Source: Kitasatospora sp. SUK 42
Lineage (GTDB): Bacteria; Actinomycetota; Actinomycetes; Streptomycetales; Streptomycetaceae
Assembly: GCF_015776785.2 (NCBI RefSeq)
Contig: NZ_LFMD02000002.1
Coordinates: 892,764 to 956,763, forward strand
DNA length: 64,000 nucleotides
Reading direction: 5' to 3'
The translations under genes and the position numbers were made by a program. The notes below the pieces were generated by a model, which saw only the letters and a list, made by a program, of their open reading frames with translations, did no database searches and had not been told where the DNA came from. Of this stretch, positions 33,160 through 41,334 are shown piece by piece; within the stretch, counting starts at the first letter, position 1, and each line of letters opens with the position of its first letter.

Positions 33160-33858
33160 ATGGAGATCACCCCGGTACGCGACGAACTACACATGATCAC
33201 ACTGGACTTCGGCACCGTCTACCTGTGGCGGGACGCGCACGGACTGACCCTGGTCGACACCGGCACCGCCGGGTCGGCGGAGGGGATCGAGGAGGGCATC
33301 CGCAGGATCGGACTGGAGCCGGCCGCGCTGCGCCGGATCGTGCTCACCCACCACCACGAGGACCACACCGGCTCGGCCGCCGAGCTCGCCCTCCGCTGGT
33401 CCGCCGAGGTGGTGGCGCACCGGCTGGAGGCGCCGGTGATCCGGCGCGAGCAGCCGCCGGTCCCGCCCGTACTGAGCCCCTTCGAGCAGGAGCTGTGGGC
33501 GGGCCTGCCGCCGATCCCGCCCGCCGAGCCCTGCCCGGTGCACCGCGAGGTCGAGGACGGGGACGTGCTGGACATCGGCGGCGGCGCGGTGGTCGTGCAC
33601 GTGCCCGGTCACACCGACGGCAGCATCGCGCTGCACCTGCCCGGGCCCGGGGTGCTGTTCACCGGGGACGTGGTGGCCAACGTCCAGGGGCGGACCATGC
33701 CGGGGGTGTTCAACACCGACCCCGCGCTGACCCTCGCCTCCTTCCACCGGTTGGCCGCGCTGCCGGTGGAGACGGTGGTGTTCGGGCACGGCGACCCGAT
33801 CGCCGAGGGCGGCTCAGCCGCCCTGCGCGCCGCCGCCGAGCAGCACCCGCAGGCTTAG
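33160..33858 (+). CDS. MBL-fold metallo-hydrolase
   Basis: A metallo-beta-lactamase fold hydrolase of 232 residues from the ATG at 33160 (MEITPVRDELH). The zinc ligands are in LTHHHEDHTGS (HxHxDH), with further ligands in PGHTDGSIAL, LFTGDVV and VFGHGDPI. No ribosome-binding site is seen and a CACTAT box is 7 nt upstream, hinting at a leaderless transcript. Its 3' end overlaps the convergent kinase gene by 45 bp, so the two mRNAs can pair. Confidence 0.9.
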   Translation: MEITPVRDELHMITLDFGTVYLWRDAHGLTLVDTGTAGSAEGIEEGIRRIGLEPAALRRIVLTHHHEDHTGSAAELALRWSAEVVAHRLEAPVIRREQPPVPPVLSPFEQELWAGLPPIPPAEPCPVHREVEDGDVLDIGGGAVVVHVPGHTDGSIALHLPGPGVLFTGDVVANVQGRTMPGVFNTDPALTLASFHRLAALPVETVVFGHGDPIAEGGSAALRAAAEQHPQA

Positions 33859-35025
33859 CGCCAGGCTCGGGCCGGGCCCGAGCCTGGCGGCCTCCCGCTG
33901 CCAGTGCGCGAGGTCGCGCCGGGCGTCGGCCCGGGCCTCCGGGACGGCACCGCCCTCCTGCGCCAGCGCGTCCAGCAGCCCGACGGCGGTGCCCCGGCGG
34001 CCGTCCCGCGCCAGCCAGAGGGCCAGATCGTGGCAGGTGCGCAGGGTGCGCGGGTCGGCCGGGCCGCAGATCCGGGCGAAGTCGGGGACGAGCCGCAGCA
34101 GTATCTCCACGGCCTCCCCGGCCTCGCCCTCGGCGCCGCGCTGCCAGGCCTGGTCGGCCCGCCGGCGCAGCTGCTCCGGACTGGGGTCGTCCGGCCGCAG
34201 CATGCCCGGCCGGATCCGGCGCAGCCGTTCGAGCACCTCGGCGGCGTCGGCCGGCCGGTCCTCGGGCCGCTTGGCGAGCAGCTGGGCGACCAGTTCGGCC
34301 AGCGCCGGGTCCTTGCCGCGCACCCGGGGCGGGGTCTCGTGCAGGTGCTTGGTCATGTACTCGTACGGCGAGTCGGCGCGGAACGGCCGCCGGCCGGTGC
34401 TGACCTCGTACAGCATCACGCCGAGCGCGTAGAGGTCGGCCCGGCCGTCCACGGTGCCGCCGGACCAGCACTCGGGCGCCAGGTACGGGACGGTGCCGAC
34501 CACGTTGCCGGTGGAGGTGAGCCCGGTGGACTGGGAGAGCAGCCGGGCGATGCCGAAGTCCAGCACCTTGGCCCGGTCCCCGTGCTCGGCGACCATGACG
34601 TTCTCGGGCTTGATGTCGCGGTGGATGACGCCGTTGCGGTGCGCCGCGTCGAGCGCCTCGCAGACGTGTCCCATCCAGGTGAGGGCGCGCCCGTGGTCGG
34701 GCAGGCCGTCCTTGAGGACCGCGGACAGCGCCCGGCCGCGGACCAGCTCCATCACCAGGTAGTGGTTCTCCCCGTCGCCGTCGACGACCCGGCCGTAGTC
34801 GTGCACGGTCACGATGTGCGGGTTGGAGAGGCCGCCGGCCACCTTGGCCTCGCGGACGAACCGCCCGACGGCCTCCCGGTCGGCGGCGTGCTCGGCCAGC
34901 AGCAGCTTCACCGCGACCTGCCGGTCCAGCACGGTGTCGGTCGCCCGCCAGACCACGCCGAACCCGCCCCGGCCGAGCCACTCGTCCAGCCGGAAGCGAC
35001 CGCCGAGCACGTCTCCCTTGTGCAT
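33814..35025 (-). CDS. Ser/Thr protein kinase with TPR-like C-terminus (copy 1)
   Basis: A soluble Hanks-type kinase of 403 residues. The kinase domain occupies 1-275 with glycine loop LGRGGFGVV, Lys40, HRDIKPEN at 135-142 and DFG at 156-158. A Pro/Glu-rich hinge is followed by about 110 residues of paired Ala/Leu-rich helices with a GPADPRTLRTCHDLALWL segment, TPR-like. There is no transmembrane helix or PASTA domain. The second kinase near 45 kb has the same residue register and the same type of tail, so they are paralogues on either side of the sulfur-type cluster. Confidence 0.93.
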   Translation of the reverse strand: MHKGDVLGGRFRLDEWLGRGGFGVVWRATDTVLDRQVAVKLLLAEHAADREAVGRFVREAKVAGGLSNPHIVTVHDYGRVVDGDGENHYLVMELVRGRALSAVLKDGLPDHGRALTWMGHVCEALDAAHRNGVIHRDIKPENVMVAEHGDRAKVLDFGIARLLSQSTGLTSTGNVVGTVPYLAPECWSGGTVDGRADLYALGVMLYEVSTGRRPFRADSPYEYMTKHLHETPPRVRGKDPALAELVAQLLAKRPEDRPADAAEVLERLRRIRPGMLRPDDPSPEQLRRRADQAWQRGAEGEAGEAVEILLRLVPDFARICGPADPRTLRTCHDLALWLARDGRRGTAVGLLDALAQEGGAVPEARADARRDLAHWQREAARLGPGPSLALSLRVLLGGGAQGG

Positions 35026-35111
35026 GCCCTCCCCCAACTCGGCCGCGTCCGTCCCTCGTTCGCCGCCGGAGGGGTCACCTTAGCGGCGGTCGGGGACGAA
35101 CGGGTGAACGA

Positions 35112-35128
35112 GGTCGGGCCCTCCGACC
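35112..35128 (-). terminator. Hairpin downstream of the ABC operon
   Basis: 6-bp arms at 35112-35117 and 35123-35128 with a 5-nt loop, 20 nt past the stop of the last gene in the operon. Confidence 0.45.
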
Positions 35129-35147
35129 GGGCCCTCCCGCCCCGGCT

Positions 35148-36137
35148 CTACTGCTTGGGCCTGGGCAGGCCGAGCGGGTTGATCTCGGAGGTCTGCACGG
35201 CCTCGTTCTCCAGGCCCCAGCGCTTGAGCACCTGCCCGTACGTCCCGTTCTTGATCACCTCGTTGATGGCGCTGTTGAGCGCCTTGACCAGGCCGTTGTC
35301 CTTCTTGGTGGTCGCCGCGATCTTGCCGAGGACGTCCGCGCCGGCGCCCGAGTAGGTGCCGACGACCTCGGTCTCGCCGCTCTGCACGGCGTGGAAGGCC
35401 AGGTTGGGGTTGGGGCCGACGTAGGCGTCGATCCGGCCGGAGGAGAGCGCGAGGTAGAACTCGGTGCCCGAGAAGTACTTGATGTCGATCGGCTTGAGGC
35501 CGTTCTTGACGTTCTCCTCGCTCCAGGAGATCAGCAGCTTCTCCTGGTTGGTGCCGGTGTTGACGCCGACGGTCTTGCCCGCGAGGTCCTTGGCGCCGGT
35601 GACCTTCAGCCCGCTGCCCTTCTTCGTCTCGAAGCCGAGGACGTCCAGCCGGTAGGTGGCGAAGTCGTACTTCTCCTTGCGCTCCTCGGTGACGGTGATG
35701 TTGGACAGGCCCACGTCGTACTTGCCGCTGTCCAGGCCGACGAAGATGTTCTCCCAGGAGACGGAGTTGACCTCGACCTTGAGGCCGAGCACGTCGCCGA
35801 TCAGCTCGGCGATGTCCGGCTCGACCCCGATGACGGTCTTGTCGTCGTCGGCGTAGAAGTCCAGCGGCGGGGTGGTGCCCAGGGAGTCGACGACGCTCAG
35901 CGTGCCTCTCTTTCTGATCTCCTCCGGGACCAGTGCCGCGATCGCGTCGACCTTGGGCGTGCTCACCCGGTTCTGGTTGGGTGACAGGTTCACCACGGCG
36001 CCGTTCGGCGCGGTGCTGCCCTTGGCCGGGGCGAGGTCCGCCGAGGCGCCCGTGGCGCCGCTGCCGCAGCCGGTCAGGACGAGGGCGGCGGCGAACGCGC
36101 CGGCTGCGGTCACGAGGGCGCGACGGGGTAGGGACAT
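35148..36137 (-). CDS. Amino-acid-type ABC transporter substrate-binding lipoprotein (copy 1)
   Basis: A family 3 solute-binding protein of 329 residues. The signal peptide ends in the lipobox LTGC (Cys near 24). SBP_bac_3 features are PPLDFYADDDKTVIGVEPDIAELIGDVL and YDVGLSNITVTEERKEKYDFATY. It is the last gene of the minus-strand operon from 40.7 kb. The ligand is likely an amino acid or related small anion; the operon suggests a sulfur compound. AGGAG precedes the ATG. Confidence 0.92.
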   Translation of the reverse strand: MSLPRRALVTAAGAFAAALVLTGCGSGATGASADLAPAKGSTAPNGAVVNLSPNQNRVSTPKVDAIAALVPEEIRKRGTLSVVDSLGTTPPLDFYADDDKTVIGVEPDIAELIGDVLGLKVEVNSVSWENIFVGLDSGKYDVGLSNITVTEERKEKYDFATYRLDVLGFETKKGSGLKVTGAKDLAGKTVGVNTGTNQEKLLISWSEENVKNGLKPIDIKYFSGTEFYLALSSGRIDAYVGPNPNLAFHAVQSGETEVVGTYSGAGADVLGKIAATTKKDNGLVKALNSAINEVIKNGTYGQVLKRWGLENEAVQTSEINPLGLPRPKQ

Positions 36138-36178
36138 GGCGGAACTCCTGCTCGGTGAAGGTGAAGTGACGGGATCTC

Positions 36179-36964
36179 TTAGAGGACCTTGGCCAGGAAG
36201 GCCCGGGTGCGGTCGTGCTGCGGGCGGTCCAGGACCTCGGCGGGCGGGCCCTGCTCGACCACCACTCCGCCGTCCATGAAGACGACCGTGTCGGCGACCT
36301 CGCGGGCGAAGCCGATCTCGTGGGTGACCACGATCATCGTGGTGCCGGTCAGGGCCAGGTCCTTGATGACGTCCAGCACCTCGCCGACCAGTTCCGGGTC
36401 GAGCGCCGAGGTGGGCTCGTCGAACAGCAGCACCTTGGGCTCCAGGGCGAGCGCCCGGGCGATCGCCACCCGCTGCTGCTGCCCGCCGGACAGCTGCCGG
36501 GGGTAGGCGGTGGCCTTGTCGGCCAGCCCGACCCGCTCCAGCAGCACCAGCGCCGCCGCCTTCGCCTCGGCCCGGGGCCGGCCCAGCGCGGCGATCGGCG
36601 CCTCGACCACGTTCTCCAGCACGGTCAGGTGCGGGAACAGGTTGAAGTTCTGGAACACAAAGCCGATCCCGGTGCGCTGGCGCAGCACCTCGCGCTCCTT
36701 GAGCTCGTACAGCCGGTCGCCGGAGCGCCGGTAGCCGATCAGCTCGCCGTCGATGGCGACGTAGCCGCGGTCGAGCTTCTCCAGGTGGTTGATCGAGCGC
36801 AGCAGGGTGGACTTGCCGGAGCCGGACGGGCCGAGCACCACGGTGACCGAGCCGGCCGGGACGTCCAGGTCGACCCCGCGCAGGACCTCCAGCGGGCCGA
36901 AGCTCTTGTGCAGGCCGCGCACCTGCACCATCGGCGCCGCCTCGGACTTGGTCAGCGTGGTCAT
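36179..36964 (-). CDS. Amino-acid-type ABC transporter ATP-binding protein
   Basis: A GlnQ/HisP-type ATPase of 261 residues. Walker A is [10 protein letters not shown]-loop [18 protein letters not shown], signature LSGGQQQR, Walker [16 protein letters not shown]-switch VTHEIGFA. The start overlaps the permease stop (ATGA). It is the only ATPase in the cluster and so probably powers both permeases. Confidence 0.96.
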   Translation of the reverse strand: MTTLTKSEAAPMVQVRGLHKSFGPLEVLRGVDLDVPAGSVTVVLGPSGSGKSTLLRSINHLEKLDRGYVAIDGELIGYRRSGDRLYELKEREVLRQRTGIGFVFQNFNLFPHLTVLENVVEAPIAALGRPRAEAKAAALVLLERVGLADKATAYPRQLSGGQQQRVAIARALALEPKVLLFDEPTSALDPELVGEVLDVIKDLALTGTTMIVVTHEIGFAREVADTVVFMDGGVVVEQGPPAEVLDRPQHDRTRAFLAKVL

Positions 36965-37944
36965 GGACGTCCTCCGGTGGTGCGGGTGGTCGGGGTACGG
37001 GTCGGCAGGCTCCGCACGAACGCCCGGAGGCGCTGCAGCGGGGTGGGCGGCGGGGTGCGGCTGGCGCCGCGGGCGAAGTAGCGCTCGACGTAGTACTGGC
37101 CGATCGACAGCACGGTGGTCAGCACCACGTACCAGACGGTGGCGACCATCAGCAGCGGCACCACCCGGCCGGTCCGGCCGTAGATCACCTGGGCCTGGTA
37201 GAAGAGCTCGCCGATGGCCATCACGTAGACCACCGAGGTGCCCTTGAGCAGCGAGATCACCTCGTTGGCGGCGGAGGGCAGGATGCCGCGCATGGCCTGC
37301 GGCAGCACGATCCGCCAGGCCTGCCGCAGCCGTGGGATGCCGAGCGCGGCGGCGGCCTCGCGCTGGCCGCCCTCCACCGCGATGATGCCGCCGCGGATGA
37401 TCTCGGCGGCGAACGCGGCCTGGTGCAGCCCGAGGCCGATCACCGCCGCGCCGAGCGCGCCGAGCACGCCGAGCGTCTCGAACTCGCCGAAGGTCGGGCC
37501 GAACGGGATGCCGAAGCCGAACCGCTTGTAGAGGTAGGAGAGGTTGAACCAGAACACCAGCTGGACGATCAGCGGGATCGAGCGGAACACCCAGACGTAC
37601 GCCCAGGCGATGGTCTGGAGGATCACGCTGCGGGACAGCCGCATCGCGGCCACCACCGCGCCCAGCGCGAAGCCCAGCACGGTGCCGTAGGCGGTGAGTT
37701 CGAGGGTGCGGCCGATCGCCTGGAGGATGGTGTCGGCGGTGAAGTAGCGCTGGAAGGTGGGCCAGTCCCAGCCGGGGTTGGTGGCCAGGCCGTGGGCGAA
37801 CTGGACGAGGACGACGAGTGCGGCGAGGCCTGCCGCCCAGCGCCAGGGGTGCCGGGCGGGGACGGTCCGCAGGCCGGCCAGCTCCTCGGGGTCAAGGCCG
37901 GCCGTACGTCTCGACGCGGGCGGTGTCTCGATACTGACGGTCAT
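36961..37944 (-). CDS. Amino-acid-type ABC transporter permease (copy 1)
   Basis: A HisM/GlnP-type permease of 327 residues with a cytoplasmic N-terminus of about 35 residues and about five to six transmembrane helices. The EAA loop is [20 protein letters not shown]. Like the divergent permease at 41.3 kb, it ends in [19 protein letters not shown], so the two are paralogues. Its stop overlaps the ATPase start by 4 nt. Confidence 0.94.
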   Translation of the reverse strand: MTVSIETPPASRRTAGLDPEELAGLRTVPARHPWRWAAGLAALVVLVQFAHGLATNPGWDWPTFQRYFTADTILQAIGRTLELTAYGTVLGFALGAVVAAMRLSRSVILQTIAWAYVWVFRSIPLIVQLVFWFNLSYLYKRFGFGIPFGPTFGEFETLGVLGALGAAVIGLGLHQAAFAAEIIRGGIIAVEGGQREAAAALGIPRLRQAWRIVLPQAMRGILPSAANEVISLLKGTSVVYVMAIGELFYQAQVIYGRTGRVVPLLMVATVWYVVLTTVLSIGQYYVERYFARGASRTPPPTPLQRLRAFVRSLPTRTPTTRTTGGRP

Positions 37945-37992
37945 CGGGGACTCCTTGGACGGGGCCCTCGGCTGCGCTGGGCAGCCTCCGGC

Positions 37993-38943
37993 TCAGGGGT
38001 GCTCGGGCGGGCTGATCTGGGACTCCTTGATCGCCGACTCGGCGACCCCCCACTTCTTGAGGATCCGGTCGTACGTCCCGTCCTTGATCAGCTGGTTGAC
38101 CGCCGCCTGGAAGGCCGGGGTGAGCGTGGAGCCCTTCTTGAAGGCGAAGCCGACGTCCAGCCGGTGGAACTCGTTGAGGAAGCGCAGCCCGGCGGACTCC
38201 TGCGAGGCCTGGTGGCGCAGGCCGTTGATGGTGGACATCTCGATGTCCACCCGGCCCTGCTGGATAGCGGTCAGCAGGGCGCCGGCGTCGCTGAACGCCT
38301 TGACCTCGTACGGCTTCTTCCCGGCGTCGGCGCAGACGTTCTTCTTGCTGTTGAGCGTGGTCTCGAAGGTGCTGCCCGCACTGGTGCCGATGGTCAGCCC
38401 GCAGAGCTGGACCAGGTCGGTGACCGGCTGGATCGCCGTGTTGTCCTTCTTGACCGCGAAGCCCTGGCCGTCGTCGATGTAGGTGACGAAGTCGACGGTC
38501 TTCAGGCGCGCGGCGGTGACCCCGAAGTTGCTCATGCCGACGTCGAACTTGCCGCTGTCCAGGGCGGGCAGGATGGTCTCGAAGGCGGCGTCCTCCCGCT
38601 GCACGGTCAGGCCGAGCACCTTGGCCACGGCGTCGCTGAAGTCGACGTCGATGCCGGCCGCCTTCTTGGTCGCCTGGTCGGCGTAGAAGGAGCTGGGCGC
38701 CGAGGTGAAGGACGCGCCGATCTTGACCACCCCGGCCTTGCGCACCTCCTCGGGCAGCAGCGCGGCGGCGGCCTCCGACCGGCTCAGGCCGGACACGACG
38801 TCCTCGGCGGCGGTGGCGGCGGGCCCGCTCGCCCCCGGCGCGCCCGCGATCTTCGGGTCCGAGCCGCACGCGGCCAGCGCCAGGAGCGGCAGCAGGACGG
38901 TGGCCGCGAGCAGGGGGCGGCGGCGGACGGTGGTGGTTCTCAC
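37993..38943 (-). CDS. Amino-acid-type ABC transporter substrate-binding lipoprotein (copy 2)
   Basis: A family 3 solute-binding protein of 316 residues from GTG at 38943 (RTTTVRRRPLLAATVLL), with AAAGG upstream. The lipobox is LAAC near residue 29. SBP_bac_3 features include SAPSSFYADQATKKAAGIDVDF and FDVGMSNFGVTAARLKTVDF. It is distinct from copy 1, so the transporter has two binding proteins and probably a wider ligand range. It lies 10 nt after the GNAT gene. Confidence 0.91.
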   Translation of the reverse strand: MRTTTVRRRPLLAATVLLPLLALAACGSDPKIAGAPGASGPAATAAEDVVSGLSRSEAAAALLPEEVRKAGVVKIGASFTSAPSSFYADQATKKAAGIDVDFSDAVAKVLGLTVQREDAAFETILPALDSGKFDVGMSNFGVTAARLKTVDFVTYIDDGQGFAVKKDNTAIQPVTDLVQLCGLTIGTSAGSTFETTLNSKKNVCADAGKKPYEVKAFSDAGALLTAIQQGRVDIEMSTINGLRHQASQESAGLRFLNEFHRLDVGFAFKKGSTLTPAFQAAVNQLIKDGTYDRILKKWGVAESAIKESQISPPEHP

Positions 38944-38953
38944 GGGGGGCCTT

Positions 38954-39532
38954 TCAGGAGGTCGGAGCAAGGGAGGTCAACTGGCCCTCGAAGACGGGCA
39001 GCTGCTTCTCGAACGGGAGCGGGCCGATGGTCAGGGGATCGGCGGTGACGTCGAACAGCGCGGTGTAGCCGGCCGCCAGGTAGAGGCCCTTGGCCTCGGG
39101 CTGGCGCGGGCCGGTGGTGAGGTAGATCCGGCGGTACCCGGCGGCGGCCGCCGTCCGCTCCAGCTCCGCCAGCACCCGGCGGGCCAGACCGCGGCGGCGG
39201 TGCGCGGAGTGCGTCCACATCCGCTTCACCTCGGCCGTGTCCGCGTCGTACCGCATGTAGGCGCCGCCGGCCACCGGCTCGCCGTCCTCCAACAGGAGCA
39301 GCAGCACGCCGTGCGGCTCGGCGAAGGCCTCGCCCGGGTAGCGGCTCATCTCCTCGTGGGCGCCGGGGCCGTAGCGGGTGACGTACTCGTGGGTGAGCTC
39401 GCGCAGCAGCGGCTCGACCAGCGGGTCGTCCAGGGCGGCCTTGCGGAACTCGGCACGGGGCTCGCGGCTCACGCCTGCACCGGTCACACCTGCGACGCTC
39501 ACGCCCGTACCGGTCACGCCCGTACCGCTCAC
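38954..39532 (-). CDS. GNAT family N-acetyltransferase
   Basis: A GCN5-type acetyltransferase of 192 residues. Motif A is THSAHRRRGLARRVLAELER (acetyl-CoA pyrophosphate binding), followed by IYLTTGPRQPEAKGLYLAAGY. It lacks membrane segments. The first GTG at 39532 overlaps the oxidoreductase stop (GTGA), but four more in-frame GTG codons follow every 15 nt in a short tandem repeat, so the true start is uncertain by up to 20 residues. In a sulfur-scavenging setting it might acetylate an amino-thiol or amino acid (inference). Confidence 0.9.
   Translation of the reverse strand: MSGTGVTGTGVSVAGVTGAGVSREPRAEFRKAALDDPLVEPLLRELTHEYVTRYGPGAHEEMSRYPGEAFAEPHGVLLLLLEDGEPVAGGAYMRYDADTAEVKRMWTHSAHRRRGLARRVLAELERTAAAAGYRRIYLTTGPRQPEAKGLYLAAGYTALFDVTADPLTIGPLPFEKQLPVFEGQLTSLAPTS
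39467..39532 (-). repeat. 15-bp tandem repeat with five in-frame GTG codons
   Basis: Units start at 39532, 39517, 39502, 39487 and 39472, each opening GTGAGC or GTGACC and most continuing GGTACGGGC or a close variant. They encode V-S/T-G-T/A-G at the N-terminus of the GNAT protein. Each GTG is a potential start codon. Confidence 0.9.
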
Positions 39533-40692
39533 GCCTGCACCGCGATCAGCTGGTGCCGGTCGTGCTCGGCCCGCGCCGCCTTCTCGGCCTTGGCGGCGTC
39601 CCGCTTGGCGACCTCCTCGCGGACGATCGGGATGACGTAACGGCCAAAGTCGATCGCGTCGTCCAGCAGGTCGTAGCCGCGCGCGGAGAGGATGTCCACG
39701 CCGAGGTCGTAGTAGTCCAGCAGCGCCTGGGCGACCGTCTCCGGGGTGCCGACCAGCGCGTTGGAGTTGCCCGCGCCGCCGGTGGCCGCGGCGGTCGGGG
39801 TCCACAGCGCGCGGTCGTAGCGCTCGCCGGCCTCGGCGATCTCCAGCAGCCGCTGCGAACCCGTGTTCTCAGGTGTCACCGGCTGGGCGCCGGCCGAACG
39901 GCGCCGGGGGGCGAGCTGCCCGCTCTCCCGGCGGGCCTTGATCGCGCCCACCGTCCGGTGCGCCTTCTCCCAGGCGAGTTCCTCGGTCGGCGCGATGATC
40001 GGCCGGAACGCCACCTGGATCCGCGGCAGGTCGGTCCGTCCGGCGGCCCGGGCCGCCTCCCCCACCCGCTCGATCTGTTCGGCGGTGCGGGCCAGCGGCT
40101 CGCCCCAGAGGCAGTAGACGTCCGCCTCGGCGCCGCCCGCCGCGTAGGCGGCCTCCGAGGAGCCGCCGAAGGAGACCGCCGGGCGCGGCTGCTGGACGGG
40201 GAAGACGTCGGAGACGAAGTCGTTGAAGCGGTAGTGCGGGCCCTCGTGGTCGAAGGGCTCCCGGCTGGTCCACGCCTTCTTCACGATGCCGATGTACTCG
40301 CGGGTGCGCTCGTAGCGCTGGTCCTTGGTCAGGAAGTCGCCCTCGCGCTGCTGCTCGTGGTCGGAGCCGCCGGTGATGAAGTGGACGGCCAGCCGGCCCT
40401 GGCTGATCTGGTCCAGGGTCGCGAAGGTCTTGGCGGCGAAGGTGGGGTAGGAGACGTTCGGCCGGTGCGCGAGCAGGATCTGCAACCTGTCGAGGTGCGA
40501 GGCGAGGAAGGCCGCCGCGGCCGCCGGCTCCGGGGCGCCGGAGCCGTACGCGAAGAGCACCCGGTCCCAGCCGTGATCCTCGTGCGCCCGGGCCAGCCGC
40601 AGGGTGTAGTCGCGGTCGAAGGCGGCGGTGGCGCGCGGGTTGGTCTCCGAGCCATCGCCGGTGGCGGCGATGCCGAGGAACTCGACGGGCAT
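39529..40692 (-). CDS. LLM-class flavin-dependent monooxygenase (alkanesulfonate monooxygenase-like)
   Basis: A luciferase-fold enzyme of 387 residues that uses reduced FMN and oxygen. MPVEFLGIAATGDGSETNPR, GRLAVHFITGGSDHEQQREGD and VSFGGSSEAAYAAGGAEADVYCLWGEPL match SsuD/SfnG-type desulfonating monooxygenases. The ATG at 40692 follows GAAAGG. It is the first gene of the operon and lies 292 nt after a Cys-Arg leader peptide. Desulfonation of a sulfonate or sulfone imported by the adjacent transporter is the most likely role, inferred from family and context; the substrate is unknown. Confidence 0.9.
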   Translation of the reverse strand: MPVEFLGIAATGDGSETNPRATAAFDRDYTLRLARAHEDHGWDRVLFAYGSGAPEPAAAAAFLASHLDRLQILLAHRPNVSYPTFAAKTFATLDQISQGRLAVHFITGGSDHEQQREGDFLTKDQRYERTREYIGIVKKAWTSREPFDHEGPHYRFNDFVSDVFPVQQPRPAVSFGGSSEAAYAAGGAEADVYCLWGEPLARTAEQIERVGEAARAAGRTDLPRIQVAFRPIIAPTEELAWEKAHRTVGAIKARRESGQLAPRRRSAGAQPVTPENTGSQRLLEIAEAGERYDRALWTPTAAATGGAGNSNALVGTPETVAQALLDYYDLGVDILSARGYDLLDDAIDFGRYVIPIVREEVAKRDAAKAEKAARAEHDRHQLIAVQA

Positions 40693-40789
40693 GGCGAAAC
40701 CTTTCGGTGAACGGGATCCGGTGGCTGCGGGTGGGCAGACCGGAGGCGGCCGCGGCGGAGCGGCCGTCGAGCACGAGCGCGGTTGCGGG

Positions 40790-40880
40790 TACGTGACGGT
40801 GGAGGGCGGAGCGGGCCGGAGCGCGGTGCGGGGGCGGTGAGGTCGGCGGCGGCAGCGCGTGTCTGATGTGCCGTCACGTA
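40790..40880. repeat. 10-bp perfect inverted repeat in the operon leader
   Basis: TACGTGACGG at 40790-40799 and CCGTCACGTA at 40871-40880 are exact reverse complements 71 nt apart, between the leader peptide and the monooxygenase start. In RNA they would close a long stem; as DNA they could be paired operator half-sites. Confidence 0.6.
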
Positions 40881-40984
40881 TGGACGGCGGTTCCCGGCCC
40901 ACTGCGGGCAAACCGAGGGAGGACTCCCCGCGGGGGATCAGGGCCGAGCGGAATCAGGGGCCGGACGGGCGGCCCGCTGCCAGG

Positions 40985-41062
40985 TCAGCCGCGACACGCC
41001 GCGGACCACACCCGACCGAAGTCGATGTGGTCGCGGGTGACCAGGGGCTGCTCGGCGTACAT
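40985..41062 (-). CDS. Leader peptide (25 aa), cysteine-responsive attenuator candidate
   Basis: An ATG at 41062 opens a 25-codon frame whose core is LVTRDHIDFGRVWSAACR, followed by Gly and TGA. I recall short Streptomyces leader peptides of the form LV-R-H-(V/I)-D-L--R---A-CR ahead of sulfur-assimilation operons; this matches that pattern. 22 of 24 sense codons after ATG end in G or C, like real genes here. GAGG lies 2 nt before the ATG, which is short. A TTGACG/TCAACT promoter on the same strand would start transcription just upstream. The single Cys codon three from the end could sense Cys-tRNA; the attenuation role is inferred. Confidence 0.75.
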   Translation of the reverse strand: MYAEQPLVTRDHIDFGRVWSAACRG

Positions 41063-41069
41063 GACCTCA

Positions 41070-41099
41070 AGTTGAGCAGTCGGCCGCGCGGTCCGTCAA
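41070..41099 (-). promoter_or_regulatory. Candidate promoter for leader peptide and monooxygenase operon
   Basis: On the minus strand TTGACG (41094-41099) and TCAACT (41070-41075) are 18 nt apart. The -35 is good and the -10 is weak. The predicted start lies a few nt from the leader peptide ATG. Confidence 0.45.
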
Positions 41100-41182
41100 C
41101 CATGCTTCATTGCCGCACTGTTGCGATCTCCTGTCGCTTTTCTGACATGCCCCGACCGGCCCCGATCACCACCCGTTCACCC

Positions 41183-41216
41183 TTGACAGTCGTCGATCGC
41201 GCATGCGTACGATCGA
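41183..41216 (+). promoter_or_regulatory. Promoter with overlapping dyad for the divergent permease-FAD pair
   Basis: TTGACA at 41183-41188 and TACGAT at 41208-41213 are 19 nt apart. An inverted repeat, TCGATCG (41193-41199) and CGATCGA (41210-41216), surrounds an 8-bp CGCATGCG palindrome and covers the spacer and -10. This is a good place for a repressor to act. Confidence 0.55.
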
Positions 41217-41334
41217 AGCGGAGTGCAGTGCAACCGTGCCGGCCGCGTTGAGGGACGCGGGCCGGCCGCCGGACCCGCGTACGTGACCACGCCCGTACCT
41301 CTCCCACTCGCACTCCGCCCCAGGAGCCGCCGCC

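Noticed and set aside
40693..41334. A SAM riboswitch in the sulfur-type divergent spacer
   Set aside because: I looked for S-box or SAM-II core sequences on both strands and found none; the leader peptide is the better explanation for control.
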